Below, in pieces: positions 39,301 through 52,969 of a stretch of 64,000 nt of DNA. The position numbers and the translations under genes are program-made. The notes under the pieces were generated by a model, which had not been told where the DNA came from, made no database searches, and was given only the letters and a program-made list of their open reading frames with translations. The stretch's first letter is position 1. Each line of letters starts with the position of its first letter. The stretch is from Chionis minor (Eukaryota; Chordata; Aves; Charadriiformes; Chionididae): NCBI GenBank assembly GCA_013398295.1, contig VZSF01009123.1, forward strand, positions 849,956 to 913,955, written 5' to 3'.

Positions 39301-41967
39301 ACAGAAGAGAAGCAACTCCTCCCTGACTTCAACACGAGAGAGACTAGTCAGCAATTGGAGCAGCTGCACCTGCAGTTCTGCTTCTGGCCCATCTCAGTGG
39401 TCTGGAAGCAACAACCTAGTTGAAGGAAGCATTCAGCTTCTCTCCCATTCTACACTACTAGTACAATGGCGGCTTTACTCCGTTCCCTCGTTCATGGAGA
39501 TGTGGAGGTGTAAAAATGCTTGTCTTTGAATGCAAAGGTGTTTACGCACTAGAGCAATGAATTTTTAACAGGTTCTTTTCAGTCACAGATCGCCCTCAGA
39601 TACAGAAGGCCAGCTGCTAGGAGAGAGCGCTACCCACTCACAGCTCCCAAATTGAGCGGGGCGAGCACCCCACAGCAGCGAGGAACCCCCAGCAATATGG
39701 GATGCCAGCTGACGGAGCCACTCACACATCGGCATAAGCCTCAAGTGGGGCTCTCCAGCCCAGTCCGTGGATCTGGGTGGACCCCACGCTGCCAAGTAAG
39801 CAGGGGTGCGCAGGTCCGTGCTGAGGACCGCGGCAGCGCAGCCTCGCTGCAGCCGGCGCTCTTTTCTCAGCGTCGCTGGCACTGTACTTGTGCAAACAGC
39901 CTCAGCTTTCGTCTTAGCAACACCTAGAGCTAATGAGGACCACGGGAAACTGCAGAATCGTTAAATATCAAGGCTAAAAACTAGAGGAAATGCTGAGAGT
40001 CACCTAGTCTGGTTTTGCATTCAGAGGTAGGATAAAATCCCCCTAAACTGGCAAGTTGACTTTTTTTTCGTAAAAAATACTTTTTATGGTTCCTGGTTTA
40101 CAGTTTCTGAATATTTATGACTGACAGCTCTGCTCTACTATATCGCCAGTGATTAACAGCATTGCTGAAAGATCTTTTCCTTGTTTAAATAAATAACAAA
40201 GACCTAAGCCAAAATCACTACAAATATACCATAAAATGTTAGGAAGATTGAAAACTTTAAAGTCACTAGTGGATCATTCCAGTTTCTGCAAGAATCAGAA
40301 GGAGTATTTCCAGTGACTCCAGTGCAATAACTTTCTGATGACCTTCAGCTGCATGTATTTACAGGTCTATTGTGTCTATGGGTCCAGTTATCAATATTCA
40401 GAACTAAGTACCCTTCTAATCTTTTGAAAGAATCCTTTTTTTCAAACAAACTCGTACTAAAATTATGCTGTTCTTTCAGTGAACACAGAGAAAATATAAA
40501 GGGTTTTTTCTCTATATTAATGATTAAAAAATGTAAATTAAATTGGTCAGAAGTTGAAAATTAAAGTTCCATCTCTGATCACTTCTCAGTGGTGTCACTG
40601 AAATGATGATATAATCTAATGTAATCATTAGATTTGAAAAGATTTTATTCTGTTAAGTGCTATCTTGATTTAATCAGCTGTTCCTGTAATTACATTGTGG
40701 CTCTCCCATTAGTACTTTATCAGCCTCATTGAGGGCTTTATACCTCCACTATTAAAATTTTTTATAGGCTACAATTTGATGTGCAGACTTCAGTTTGGTT
40801 GGAATTTATTGCAGTTTAACTGCAAAAACAGTGGGTTAGCTACAAGAAAACGGGAAGGCAATTTCTATAATCTATTTTCAGACCACCTTTAATCCATTCA
40901 GAAAATCCTTGAGCATAACGAAATTTTATCTTTTAAAGTTAAAGCTATTTGATGTTATTCGCAAGAAAAAAAAAAGTTGGAGTAGGAAACTAATTTTTGC
41001 AGGGATAATTGCTGCATGCAGAGCAAAAGCATGTCCCAGACAGGCTCGAGTCTCAGATTTGATCCCATGCACTTTGGAGGCTACTCTGCAAACCTACCTG
41101 TAATGACACGCCTGCTGCGAGGCAACAGGAGATGAGCTGCTGCCTATCAAAATGGAGAGGTTCATTTTAATCACTGAGAACTTGGATTGACAGCCCTCAA
41201 GTTATAAGCTAAGTGAGCCAATTGATACCCCGCCCCACTCCCTCCCTAAGCTCTCTTTGAAGGTAATGAAGTTAACGAAACTTGAGCGATAGCTTGGATA
41301 TGCACTGTTTCTGATATCTGACTCTGTTCTCTCTCACTTGTTTGGTTGTTTTTTAATCCACACACCTGAAATACCCACGTGATTGCGTTGTGTGGCACAT
41401 TGAGCCTGGTTACAGCTTCGAACAGCAAACTCTGAAACTCTGTACTGCCATTTCCACACATGACTATAAGAGAATGCTTTGAATAAAAATAAGGGAAGTT
41501 CTAGACCATTTAACACTTAAATAAATTGTACAAAGGATGAGCATAAAAGTCTATACCTACTTTCTTGGCAGTGTTTGCTTGTGCTGTTTCGTGCAACATT
41601 TTCAGTGTCTTCTTACTGGTTTACTTTGTTTATACTCAGTAAGGCAGACTGATGTATATTAAAGTAGTGACATACCATGAGTGCAGACATATTAGGAATT
41701 CATGGAAGAATGGAGTGATAGGGGCATACGCTTCCACTGAACACTTGCATGCATGCACCATGCATTTACAAGTCCTGAAACTACACTTAAAAGAAGAATT
41801 TTTTCTCTCTTTGTTACAGGAATGTCAGGTTTTTCTCCAGACACATAGTCTGATAAGCAATTTGGTAACTTTTTTTTTTTAATACAACAATACATAAAAT
41901 TAAACATTTAAGTGATAACGAGCAGTCAGAGGGAAGGGAAAGCAGTTGAGTGAAAGTAGATGTAGAA

Positions 41968-41982
41968 CCAGCAGAGGGAGCT
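41968..41982 (+). promoter_or_regulatory. CTCF-like motif, copy 1
   Basis: CCAGCAGAGGGAGCT differs by one base from the common CTCF core CCAGCAGAGGGCGCT. The flanks resemble those of the second copy at 49451. Binding is inferred from motif only. Confidence 0.4.
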
Positions 41983-44900
41983 CCAAAATTTGAATTCTGT
42001 TTTGCAGTGAGAAACGTCCTCAGGAGCCGACTGTTGAGAATCGTCGATCACTGAACACAGCGACTGTCTGCGCTGCTTCTTCCCTGGTCCCAGGAATCAC
42101 AACAGCAGAATGATGGCACATTTCTTTGGGTAGGAGTACTCTCTCCTGAAATGCTTAAAATGTAATTTAACAGGTTTTTGTAGTACCGCTGTTTGTTGGA
42201 AAAAAAATCCATAGTATAATCGTAAGTTCTTCCACTTAGCAAATGATATGCTAAACTTTCTTAATATATTACATGTCAGTACTGTTGCCCTTATTCCCTG
42301 AATCCATTGCACTTAACAGTAAGCCATGATGAAGTGCCAGACCGTGACATTAAATGCTCTTTTCCAAACCAAGACATACGATATCTCACCAGAGTGCCCT
42401 GGCATGGGTCACAACAAGTTTTCTTATTTTTAGAATTAGTTTCAATACTATGGGTGCCAGGACACTGAAGGGAGACACAGCACGGAGTCAGCTATGGTGT
42501 GCTTTCCTCATGATCACACCAGCAAACTTGCCTCCGTAGTCCTCCCTGGCATGGACTCACACAGACCTGGGCCCATTTGGCATTACACCTTCCTCAACTC
42601 AGGCTAAAAAACTGTCCTGGCCAAGGAGAAACGTTACCGGAAATCAGTTCACTGCTGAAATCTCAGACTGAAAATGGTATGGAATGAGCTGGCCAGGCAC
42701 TCTCCAGATCTCTTTGCTAAATGTAGCCATGGACTGCTTCTACCTTTAATTACTTCTTTCAGCGGAAGGAGCTGAAGAGAAATTAAATATCCTCTCAGCA
42801 CAATGTGTTATCACTGATAGCCACACAATTGAAAGTTTCTTGTCAGCAGCATCCAAGGCAGGGCACCTCTCATCCTGTCCTCTATAACATGCTTATGTAT
42901 TAGCATGCGCACAAAGCTTGATTAACAGTAGCTTAATTGGTAGTAAACCACATTTGAGATGAATGTTCTTTAAATTTCTTTCTTCTTGATTATTATTGTG
43001 CGACTTGTTCACTCCCTGTGAAAGGAGAAAAAGTGTTTGAGTTTCACTCCCTTTTACTGATAGCAACACACAAATCTTTCTGAATTATAAACAAACAGCT
43101 TTGACCAGTACCATAACACCAGTAATTACCAACATCTGCTAAAAAAGACTTTTTGGAGATTTCTCTCTTTTCTGTTTCTCTGATTGCTAGACAGGTATTG
43201 CTAATCTCCCTGTATCATTTACAAACCCTCTTCTTCCAAATTAAGACAATAGTAACATGCTTTCTCTAAAAGGTGATATTTGCATATCTTTACTCCCGGT
43301 TTCTGATGAAGTACCTACCATTCCCCGTCTTTTTCCAGTGACCCAAGTACGTCTTGGCTAAGGAGACTGTTATTTAACTCTAATGCTTCCCTGCCTTCCA
43401 AATGCTTGTTTGGTGGGTGATTGAAACTTCACAGCATTCACCACTTTGCTCCCTCCCTCCCTTATTTAATACACCTGGTAATGATGACAGTCAACTCATC
43501 AGCAAGGCTGGTCTGGGACCTATGGGATTTAGGGACAGAATTATCAAAGCTTTTGTCGTGCACTGGTGCTGGGTTTACATGAAACTCCAGCATCTATCTG
43601 TATGCCATCCTTGATGGCTTTTAATGTAAGTCAGCTGTCTCTTAATCAGTAGGCCTTCACCGCTCTGTTTGCAGTTCCTCCCAGTGGGCACCTCTACCTT
43701 GTTGGTGGATCCTGGGTCTCAGGCGGTGCTGGGGACCAGCTGTGCCTGCTGGTGACGGTGCTCTGGGGAGGAGGAGCTCATGTGTGGCCCGGAGCAAGGC
43801 CTGCGGAGCCCTGTCTGACATTTCAGCACAGGTTCCACCCAGCTTGAGGTCACATCCAGGAGCAAGCCCGAGGGTGCTGCAGACCTGCCCACCAGCAGAT
43901 CCCTGAGCAAAGCTTGAGGCAGATGCTTTGAGCTGGGAGTTCAGCAGTCAGTGACCATACACAGACTGTGGAAACTTCATTACTGAAGGTCTTAAAGACA
44001 AATTAAATGAACATTAGCCCATCTATGGGCTGAACTGTACACGACTAGGGTTGCTCCCGAGATTCCCTTCCTCTGGCACTATGACGAGGGCAGAAAGCAC
44101 ATGTGTCACAGGTGTCTACGGATACAGAGGTAACCCAGTGTGGATATAACTATAGGTCTTGTACCTCAGTGTGCTGTGTGTTTGCCAGCAGCATTCCTCG
44201 AACAAAGACAAGACGCACACGATGCAGATTTTAAGCAGTCATTGTCCATTCACTGAGTAATTCCTATTCTGAGTTAAGGAACTCTGTTTCTGCTCACTGT
44301 TCAGGACTCAAGATAGCATGGTTACTGTTGAGAATGTGAGCAAAATTCTCATGAAAGTGCTTTATTTGAAATGGATTTCCCATATATTTAGGTTTAAATT
44401 ATGTTTCCAAAAGGTTTTCTTATTAGAAGTTGATAAGTGATGGATATGTTAACTTCAGATCTCTAACTATTTTTAAAAGATGAATTCTAGAAAACACTTC
44501 ATCTAGTTTATTAAGAAATTTCAAGGCTTTAATCTAAACATCATACAGCTTCTTTAAAAAAAAATAAATATCCAGATAGAATCTGTATTTTTACTCCTAA
44601 CGTGCTAAGCTTGTATCAATTAACCTAAACTAAGTAAAAAAATGTGCTTCATGAACCCAGGGTTCCCAAACGAATATTGCTGGATAGGCTTTCCATCCAA
44701 TTTAATTTTACTTTTCCATCCAAACTACCACCGTCGGAGCCTCTTAACTCTTCTATCCGACATGTCTAAAACAGGCAAACAATACAAGAAATATCTGGTT
44801 CCTATTACTGCCGCAGATCCACCACCCTCCCTAAGCCGAGAGTGTTTGTGATGCCAAAAAGCTAATTAGGTCAGTGTGTCAGTTTAAATTCTACAGGAGA

Positions 44901-47900
44901 TGAGCATTAAATGTTTCCTAAATTTAACTGACTGTTTCTGGGTCTGGAATGTCTGTTTGCCAGGACAGAGCAGGAGTGGAGACACTGGGCTTTAAATTAA
45001 TCAAAATCAGTACACTGAAATGCATGCAGAAAATGAAGTGGCAATCAGAATTACAGTATTTATTGTATTATCTAAATTATAATGCCAAGCAAAAGCTGAA
45101 GAAAGGGATGGCTTTCAGAATGGATATTTTGCAAGCATGTTGATGGCTTGTTCTGGCTGCAATTTGGAACAACTGCCCAGATAAACCATAAAAAAAGCCA
45201 TGTGAAGGAACATTTTTGGAAGTTTATGCAACACGAATTTGCAGGCATTAGTTAGGTACTTTCAGCTGTGTCTAAATTATGGGAAATGGGAGCACTTTTT
45301 AGGTCCTGGGTCTAGGCACATGCACCATCATCTTTGTCCTGTTTATACTTTAACATGCACCATTCCTTTTCCCTAGGCCATATGTTTACTTCCATGGGAA
45401 AAATCTGGGTGCACACCCCAGCAGGCAGCCCTGCAAGCTTCTGGCAGGAACTGAGCTGTGAAATCAGGAGAGCAGGATACGCTGTGGAGCATACCTGGCC
45501 CGGAGCCTAGATGCTTTCTCTTTGCAACTGGGATTCATGGCCCAAAGTGTTTTTAGGTTATCAGTGTGTGCGCAGGGCACCAGCTCACCTTTCTTCCCAA
45601 AGAAGTTACGCACTCCTCTTGCAGTATAAGGATTAGAGCACTCCCTCATAAAGTCCCCCCTGCCTTTGGGGGAGATAAGCAAGTTTGACACTTAATAATG
45701 ACTTGCTTTTCCTCCCAAGTATGGGTGAAATCTGATGAGCCCACTGACAGGAAAGTGACTCCACTAGGAACCTTCTGGTTCATGATACTGTAAGGGCAGG
45801 TCACGGAAAACCTATTTCCCTCTTTGCAGCCCATAAGGTCTTGAAATGTGAAAGTTTATGCTTTTGCTGTTGGCTCAGGTTGCAGAACACTCTGGTAACA
45901 AAGCTGATGATCTTCTGGGGAGAGAAGAGAGGAGAACTTGTGAGAAATAGACTGGAAAGGGGAAGTACCTCAAAACCAACTAAGTTTAGTTTTAAAAGCT
46001 TGACAGAGCCTGTGAGAATAGCAGTTGATATGCTTTTCCTGCAGTAAATGAATGGATTTATTTTCTGGTACTAAAAACTGTGTGTTGGCTTATTTTTAGA
46101 TGGCATTGTGCAGTTTATGCTCAATCAAACAACTGTTGGGGAGCTGATGTAAAAAATATGGTTGGAGTAAAAATAGATGGGTTTTTTCCTATATTCTTTC
46201 AGCCTCTTGGAACTGGATGTTTCTTAAAGTACTGGTGTGAAAGTAAATACTGCCAAAATGAAGATCACTGCAGATACTGTGTCTGTTCCATGTGAGCTAA
46301 TAACCTGCCCAAGGTGGACTCTCTGTTATGTTTTCTTCCAAAGTATGTTCCAGACTGTATAGTCACTCAAGACTTGTAATCAAACAGAAGCAACTGCAAC
46401 ACCAGCATCCAATAGCAACTTCCTAAAAGAGCTGTTGTCAGCTATTGTCACACCTATTGTCACGCTCTTTCTGTAGAATCCTTAGTTCTGTTTGTCTGAA
46501 ATATTTCTGTTTGCATTCCTTCTTTAAGTAGGTACCCTTTTCTTTCAGGTATCTACAAAACAGCAAGGGAATTGGTGGTAAGAAAGGAATCAACTTTAAC
46601 TGTTATTGTTTAATACAGCTACCAGGAATGTACCACTCAGACATGATAACAACATCTAGTATTGAACTGTGCAATCTCTATTTGCCTCCTAGGGAATTTC
46701 AGAAATTAACAGTGTGGGCCTTGGTTGATCTGTTAGGAGTTTGCATGGCTAACACCATCAGCAGAACCTGAAAGTAACGCATCCTTCCTATGACGTGGCC
46801 TTTCTGAAGAGTGCCCCAAAAAATGGGGGGGGGGAAGAGGCCGCAAAGTAGGATAATACAGATGACCTCCCTCTCAGGCTCCTAGGTGGGTTTAAAGGCC
46901 AGGCCATCAATTAAAGCCCCAGATCAGTTTCCTGTGCTATGCCACCCACAGGTTTGTTTGAACAGGGCAAAATAACTACCAAAGACAGATGTAATGGAAA
47001 TGCTCATGCAACCAATGAAGTGGCGGCAACAGCAAAAAAACATACTTCCCAGGCAAAGCTCTCTGAACCAAGCTTGTATGTTGGAAATACAACTTGGGGA
47101 CAAGACGTTAGGAAAAAAACCCCTCCACCTGTTTGAGAACAGCAGCCCTCTGTTCCTCAAAGCTTGCTCCTGGCCGTGCTGTGGCGCTCAAACTGCGGTC
47201 TGCCCAGGCAGCTGCTGGCAGCTGCAGCCACCAGCTGTATCCAACGGGATCCCAGAACGGACCCAGCTCAGCAGCCGTGAAAATAGTACCCTGAAGACAT
47301 GAAGCAATTGTTGGTCTGCATACCGTCAAGCTCCACGGAGAATAAGTGCTGAATAAAAGGAAGAATAATCTCTTTTCTTTTGACTCAGTTTATCTGTCCT
47401 GTTCATCCTATTGGATCTCTCTCTTCTCCTGTGATTTATTCTCAACATGGTATTCTTAATAGTTGTATATTTCATTTGCATTTGATACTTAAAGAAGGAC
47501 GATGAAAATAATAGAATTAATGCACATTGACCCCTAACATTAAACAGTGGTATTACCCTTCTGTAAGTCTATCCTCTGTCAAGTAAGACACCCAGGAAAT
47601 AAATACTAGTCTGTTAACAGCTGTCCTGGAGACTACATCCCTATTACTACTCTTCTGAACAGAGTAAACTAAATAAAGTTAAATGAAGTTATCAGACATG
47701 ATCTCATATTCAAAGAACCAATGTCACTAAAATAACATTCTAAATTCAACAGTCTAATGTAATTATTAAAGTGGAATGTGGTCTATTTAGTACTGTGTTT
47801 ATTTAAGCCACTCTCTCTTAATTTGTAGCAGCGGTGCCGCTGCTGGCATTGGGTTAGCCCTGCTGGTATCATTACATCTTGGACAATATTTACAATATAA

Positions 47901-49450
47901 CAGTGAATAATGTTAGTGACCAAAATTTATCATATAGAGTTTAAGATTTTCAGCAAGTATTTAAACCTAATTTTAAAAGGGGAGGGCTGGTACTTACAGG
48001 AATAGAAGATGAAAATTAACAGGAAGCTAGAAAGCATAAGATGCTTCTTTTGCCTGTCTAGAAAAAGGAAAAAAAATTACTTCTCATGTTCCTTCCTGTG
48101 TAGGTTGATGTTGGCGATGAGGGGGGAGTTCTCAGATAAAGGACTGTGAGGTGTGGTGGCACTTTTTCTTTGCCTCTACAATAGTGTCCTTCTCCCCAGC
48201 CTGTGACGTTGAGCCTTCTGACCTCCTTTGCTCTCCCACCTTTTATTGCTTCTCAGTGGCCCCATTCTTTCTCCTTTTTCACTTTCTTCCGTGCTGACCT
48301 CGTAACCTCAGTCTCCTATTTTACATAGCTGTATCGCATCTCAGCCTCCAGAAAGCACGGATACATATCCCCCAGAATACTCCTTCAGTTCTTATCTCTT
48401 CTACCGTGAGTTTATATCCATTAGATATGAATAGAATGCATACGTATCTATGTATATAAATGACTCTATATGCAACTTGTGAATGCTGGATCTGCAACGA
48501 TTAACATACCCTTTTTTAAGTATCTTTGTGAAGTCGTGCGTATCCAAGCTTGCCAATAAGCTTTGCCAAGTATGTTCCACACTAGCCTGGTTAGGCAGTT
48601 GCTGAACTAAATGATCGTACTATCAGCAGAGCAGCTGATACCCTCGCGTAGCTGGAGCCAGAAGCCTTGCCTGTCTGCAGACAAAAGGCTGGAAGAATAA
48701 AGGAACAGAGGTGACAAAAACTGACAAGAGACCCCTTTGAGGAAGGCATCTAAATGCATTTTATGGTCAGTAAAGAAAGAAATCTCCTTCCGCAGCATGC
48801 TTTGTCCCATCCTAAGATGGCTGTTTGAAATGGCACCCTGCCTGAGCTGACACGCTTCTGCTTGCGCTGCAAGCTCTCGTCCCAAAATGTCAGTCTCGCA
48901 GGGCACCAAGAACCAAACCAGACATTTGGGGCACTGCCCAATTACGCTTACAGATACATTTTTAGGTGTGAATTTATCGTAACTGTGTCAGCTCTGCTGC
49001 GTGTCATGAGTAATACAGTATTTGGCACTATCCCTAAGGCTTGTTCCTGCAGCAGTGTTCTTGAGAATGCCCTCTGTTATTTTTTAAACAGTAATTTACT
49101 GATTCCCCATTGATTTGGTAGGGAGAAAAAAGAGAAGGGGCAGAGGGGAGAAGCTTTGTAAGTATGAATTCCAATGCTCAAAAAAGAGAGGAAAAATAGC
49201 GAAGAAATCCCCCTGGTAGTACAGTCAATATTTAAACCCCACTTGTGATTTTTTTCCAGTTGCAGAGCAAGCAGTGCTAGTTTACATGCATTTGCTCTTC
49301 TTATGTAGAGGAAAAAAAAACCCCAAACCTATTCTTCCTTGATATCACATCTTCATGTGAAATGTGCAGCTTATTGCTGAAAAGGTTATCGGGTTTTTTA
49401 AGTTACTGTGGTAGATGAGCAGAGGGAAAGCAAACGGAAAGTAATTGCGT

Positions 49451-49465
49451 CCAGCAGAGGGAGCT
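49451..49465 (+). promoter_or_regulatory. CTCF-like motif, copy 2
   Basis: The same 15-base core and orientation as at 41968. It is followed by the same CCAAAAT-C/T-TGAATT flank and preceded by a similar GAGGGAAAGCA block. The shared flanks suggest a dispersed repeat that carried the motif. Confidence 0.4.
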
Positions 49466-52178
49466 CCAAAATCTGAATTTTTTTTTTTTGGTGGGGGTGA
49501 CAGATGGTGCTTTTCTCTGAAATAGATGATCTCTGGTAGAATCCCGCTTGTTAACATATAAATCCTTTGATGATTTTCATTCCTTTCGGTTAGGAATTCC
49601 TGTCTTTCTCTCTCACAGTCCTCAGGACTAAAATGATACAAAAATTCGTCTACGCATGACGGTATTTTTGAAGCTGTCTTAGCAGTCTAAAACAATTAAC
49701 CGCAGTTAATTTCAACTTAAATTTTAATGCAGCAGTTGGCATATTTATAATAGCATTTATTTAAAATACCTCTGTTCAGCTTTTCTAGAAAACAATCATA
49801 GCACAGGAATTATTTGTGTGCATTTCCTAAATTTCTACATGCAAACTCTTTTGGCTCAGCAAATGAGTAAAGCTTTTTTCCATTATATAAAATATATATC
49901 TATAAATGGCCATGTGTTTCATTTTCTGGTCAGGTCAACCCAATTCAGACAGTCCCAGATGAAGCAGATTCTGAGTTTTAAGGCCTCACCTCTACCATCG
50001 CCTGTTCTTCCCTCATTGTTCAAATTCACAAAAGAATGTCTGCAGATCCTGATGCCATTGTTGCTTCTCGTAATACTTAACTACTAATCTAACAGGTATT
50101 CATCTAATTTGAGGGGTGAGGGGTGACATGCACATGCTAATGCCCTCGCAAATTGTATCTAGTTATGTACGCTTTATTTAAGTTAACATGAAAAAAATAA
50201 TCACTGCCTGTCTCTTGTTCGCAGTACTTAAACCTTTGTCTCTGTGGAGAAGTGGATCCCAGCCTTCACTGGCCTCATGGCAGCAGAAATGCTGAGCAAG
50301 TGAAGTGTGGAAACCAAAACTGCGCTTAGCTCTCCTTTTGGCTTCATTTTATTTTTTTTTAAATTTCCCGAGGGCCAAAAGCTTCAGGAACTTGTAACAA
50401 GGCATGTCTGCTGCCCTCAACTTTTATTCTTACAATGAAGACAGAAAACATATGGCATGTAGCTCCTGGTCATGTCATGCCACTAAAATATCCAGTCTAC
50501 TGGGGCTTTTTCTTTTTCTCTGGCTCGGAGGAGAAAGAGACATAATGGGAGCAAGCTTCAGAGGAATAGCTGTGCAGTCCTTTAGCAGCTGCTCTGTGTG
50601 CAGGAGGTGTCCAGATAGCTGTGTGTGGGATGAACGCCCTTCTGAAACGCTGTGGCATTGCCCTTGATGTAACTCCTTGTTCTGCCAAAGAATTAATGTC
50701 AGGATGTACTCCTTTCCATCTCTGCTCATGCTGTCGCAGCCCCCCGATGCAGGAGTGTATCGTTGTTCACTTTGCAGACAAGAAGGCAGTAAATGTTTGT
50801 TGGCTGCTGGCTGCCTGATTTCTGCGTGTTCTGCTCTGCAGACAAAAGAGAGCTGGAAGCCATTTGTGCAATTCGGAGCTTCCCGTCACCGACTCCTGGG
50901 TGTGTTGTGGCTGTGTTGGGCCCAAATAATCAGTAAGCAGGATCTGGCTCCACAATCTGTTTTGTTCCCCTCTGCCCCTCCTCTTTTTGATCTGCTTCCA
51001 GGAGCTTCCTCTGGAGTCAGTGCTGATGGCTAGGCACCTTGGATATCTGAAAAGCAAGCCACTAATTTAGGTGCAAAAATAGTGCTTTAGGCTTATTTTT
51101 CAAGAAGTTTTACTGATGCCTGGGCATGCAAATATTGAAATGTTATTTGTCACACTGCAGTGAATAGTTACTAAACAGTTAGGTTCAGATTTATTTGTGT
51201 ATTTTAAATGTGTTAAAGTTGTGCCACAAACTATCGCTTATAAATATGGTGCTTTCCCAAGTCAGCCCATCTCATAGAGGATGGAGAAGCAAAACTTCCA
51301 TCTGATACCTTCAGCTCAAGGCCTGCTGACCTCCCAGCTCCTCTGCCTGTGATGTGGTGCCAGGCAGAGCTGGGAGATCAGATTAGTTCCTGGAAGTCCT
51401 TGCGCTCTCAAACCACAGCTGAATTTTCTCTTCAAGTACTTTTCAGCAAGGCTAATTTCAGGGATCGGTTCCTCAAGTTCACTCTGTCTTATGTCATGCC
51501 TGCCCAAAGGAATATTCTCTTTCTTAAAAATCAAGGTGGTGTTAAGAGAACTTTTTTCTGTAATTTTTCCTTCTCTCCTGCTTCCACCATCCAGAGTCTA
51601 AAATTAGTCAAAGATCAGTGTTAAAAAGGTAAATGTGTTCACTGCATTAATTGTCTGGTTTCTCCTTCTCTTCTTCCTCTTTTTCAGCAGTTTAGTGCTT
51701 TGTGCCTGGTTCTTACTTGATTTGCTGCTGTGTAACCTCAAGTACTCCTATTCTCCAACGCCCTCTATCCAAAATACTTACTCGGACAAGCTCGCCCTCC
51801 GAGCATGAGATCTGAGGGAGAAACAAACAGCAGAGCCCCCGCTTTTGATCTGGCCCTTCTTTTGCATTCCCACAGCCTGACCGCAGCGTGTGACGAATGC
51901 GGGCTTCACGCTCGGCCCACGCTCGCCTGCCGGCAGAATGGGAGCCCTGTGTCTGCCCACAGCCCCGGCCTGCTCTCCGGCCCCCAGCACCCCTCCCGTC
52001 CCCGCCGCCTTCCGCTGCCCGCGCTGAGGTGCTGCCACCGCCCCCCACCCCAGCCTGGTCTGGGTAAAGCGGGCAGTGGCTGGAGATAGGGAAATGTTGG
52101 GAGATGTGGGTGCAGTTTCCTCCACAAAGGGAAGTGCCTCTGGGATTTAAAAAAAAAAAACCAACCAACCACACCTGT

Positions 52179-52560
52179 CTTCAGTTCTCTTTCTTATAGA
52201 TGATCCTCTGGGTTTTTCATCCCCTGAGGAGGACGGAAGGGTGAGCAGCCAGTGTGCCTGGCTCCCACTGGTCAAAGTGGCCGCCATCTTAGGCCAACAC
52301 CTCTGAAGCTGGTACCTACAAAATGGCTGCCCCAGGGCACTGCAGTGCATTGCCGTGAGCCTCCTCTTCAGTTCTGTTTCTTAGAGATGATCCTCTGACT
52401 GTTTCATCCCCTGAGAAGGACGGAAGGGTCAGCGGCCAGTTTGTCCGGTTCCCATGAGTCAAAGTGGCCGCCATCTTAGGCCAGCACCTGTGATGCTGGT
52501 ACCCACAAAATGGCTGCCCCCAGGTTCTGCAGTGCACGGCCGTGTGTCTCCTCCTCACAA
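52179..52560 (+). repeat. Tandem repeat, period about 187 bp, roughly two units
   Basis: CTTCAGTTCT at 52179 and 52366 starts two aligned units. Both contain TTTCTTA, GATGATCCTCTG, TTTCATCCCCTGAG, GACGGAAGGGT, then a GCCGCCATCTT and an AAAATGGCTGC motif. The units differ at scattered bases, so this is a real old duplication. Confidence 0.85.
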
Positions 52561-52969
52561 AGGTGTCCGCCATCTCCCAGCAGTGAGGCGAGGCTGCGTG
52601 TGCCTGTGTACTGGCTGCCAGCTGGAGGGCTGCCTGGGCCGTGGAGTGCAAGGAGCAAAGGAAGCCCAATGGAAAGCAGGGAGGAGGAGAAGGAGGTGGC
52701 CGAATTTGCAGTGAACAGACAGGANCCAGCACCTGTGATGCTGCTACCCACAAAATGGCTGCCCCCAGGTTCTGCAGTGCACGGCCGTGTGTCTCCTCCT
52801 CACAAAGGTGTCCGCCATCTCCCAGCAGTGAGGCGAGGCTGCGTGTGCCTGTGTACTGGCTGCCAGCTGGAGGGCTGCCTGGGCCGTGGAGTGCAAGGAG
52901 CAAAGGAAGCCCAATGGAAAGCAGGGAGGAGGAGAAGGAGGTGGCCGAATTTGCAGTGAACAGACAGGA
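52481..52969 (+). repeat. 244-bp direct duplication around a single N
   Basis: 52481-52724 and 52726-52969 are identical except for one base (G at 52499, C at 52744). They are separated only by the N at 52725. Near-perfect identity abutting an N is typical of overlapping contig ends joined without merging. Confidence 0.95.

Larger units (their letters stand above)
39301..51700. other. Long intergenic region without recognised genes
   Basis: 12.4 kb, mostly AT-rich, with moderately GC-rich patches at 39570-39930 and 43680-43920. ORFs are short and look random. Two related segments with a CTCF-like core occur at 41968 and 49451 (listed separately). A G-run lies at 46825-46834. An 18-base palindromic hairpin at 47827-47844 (AGCAGCGG, TG, CCGCTGCT) stands out in AT-rich surroundings. 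Confidence 0.6.

Noticed and set aside
51780..52090. GC-rich block considered as CEP85L first coding exon
   Set aside because: No reading frame resembles the CEP85L N-terminus as I remember it; only the promoter-like composition supports the idea.
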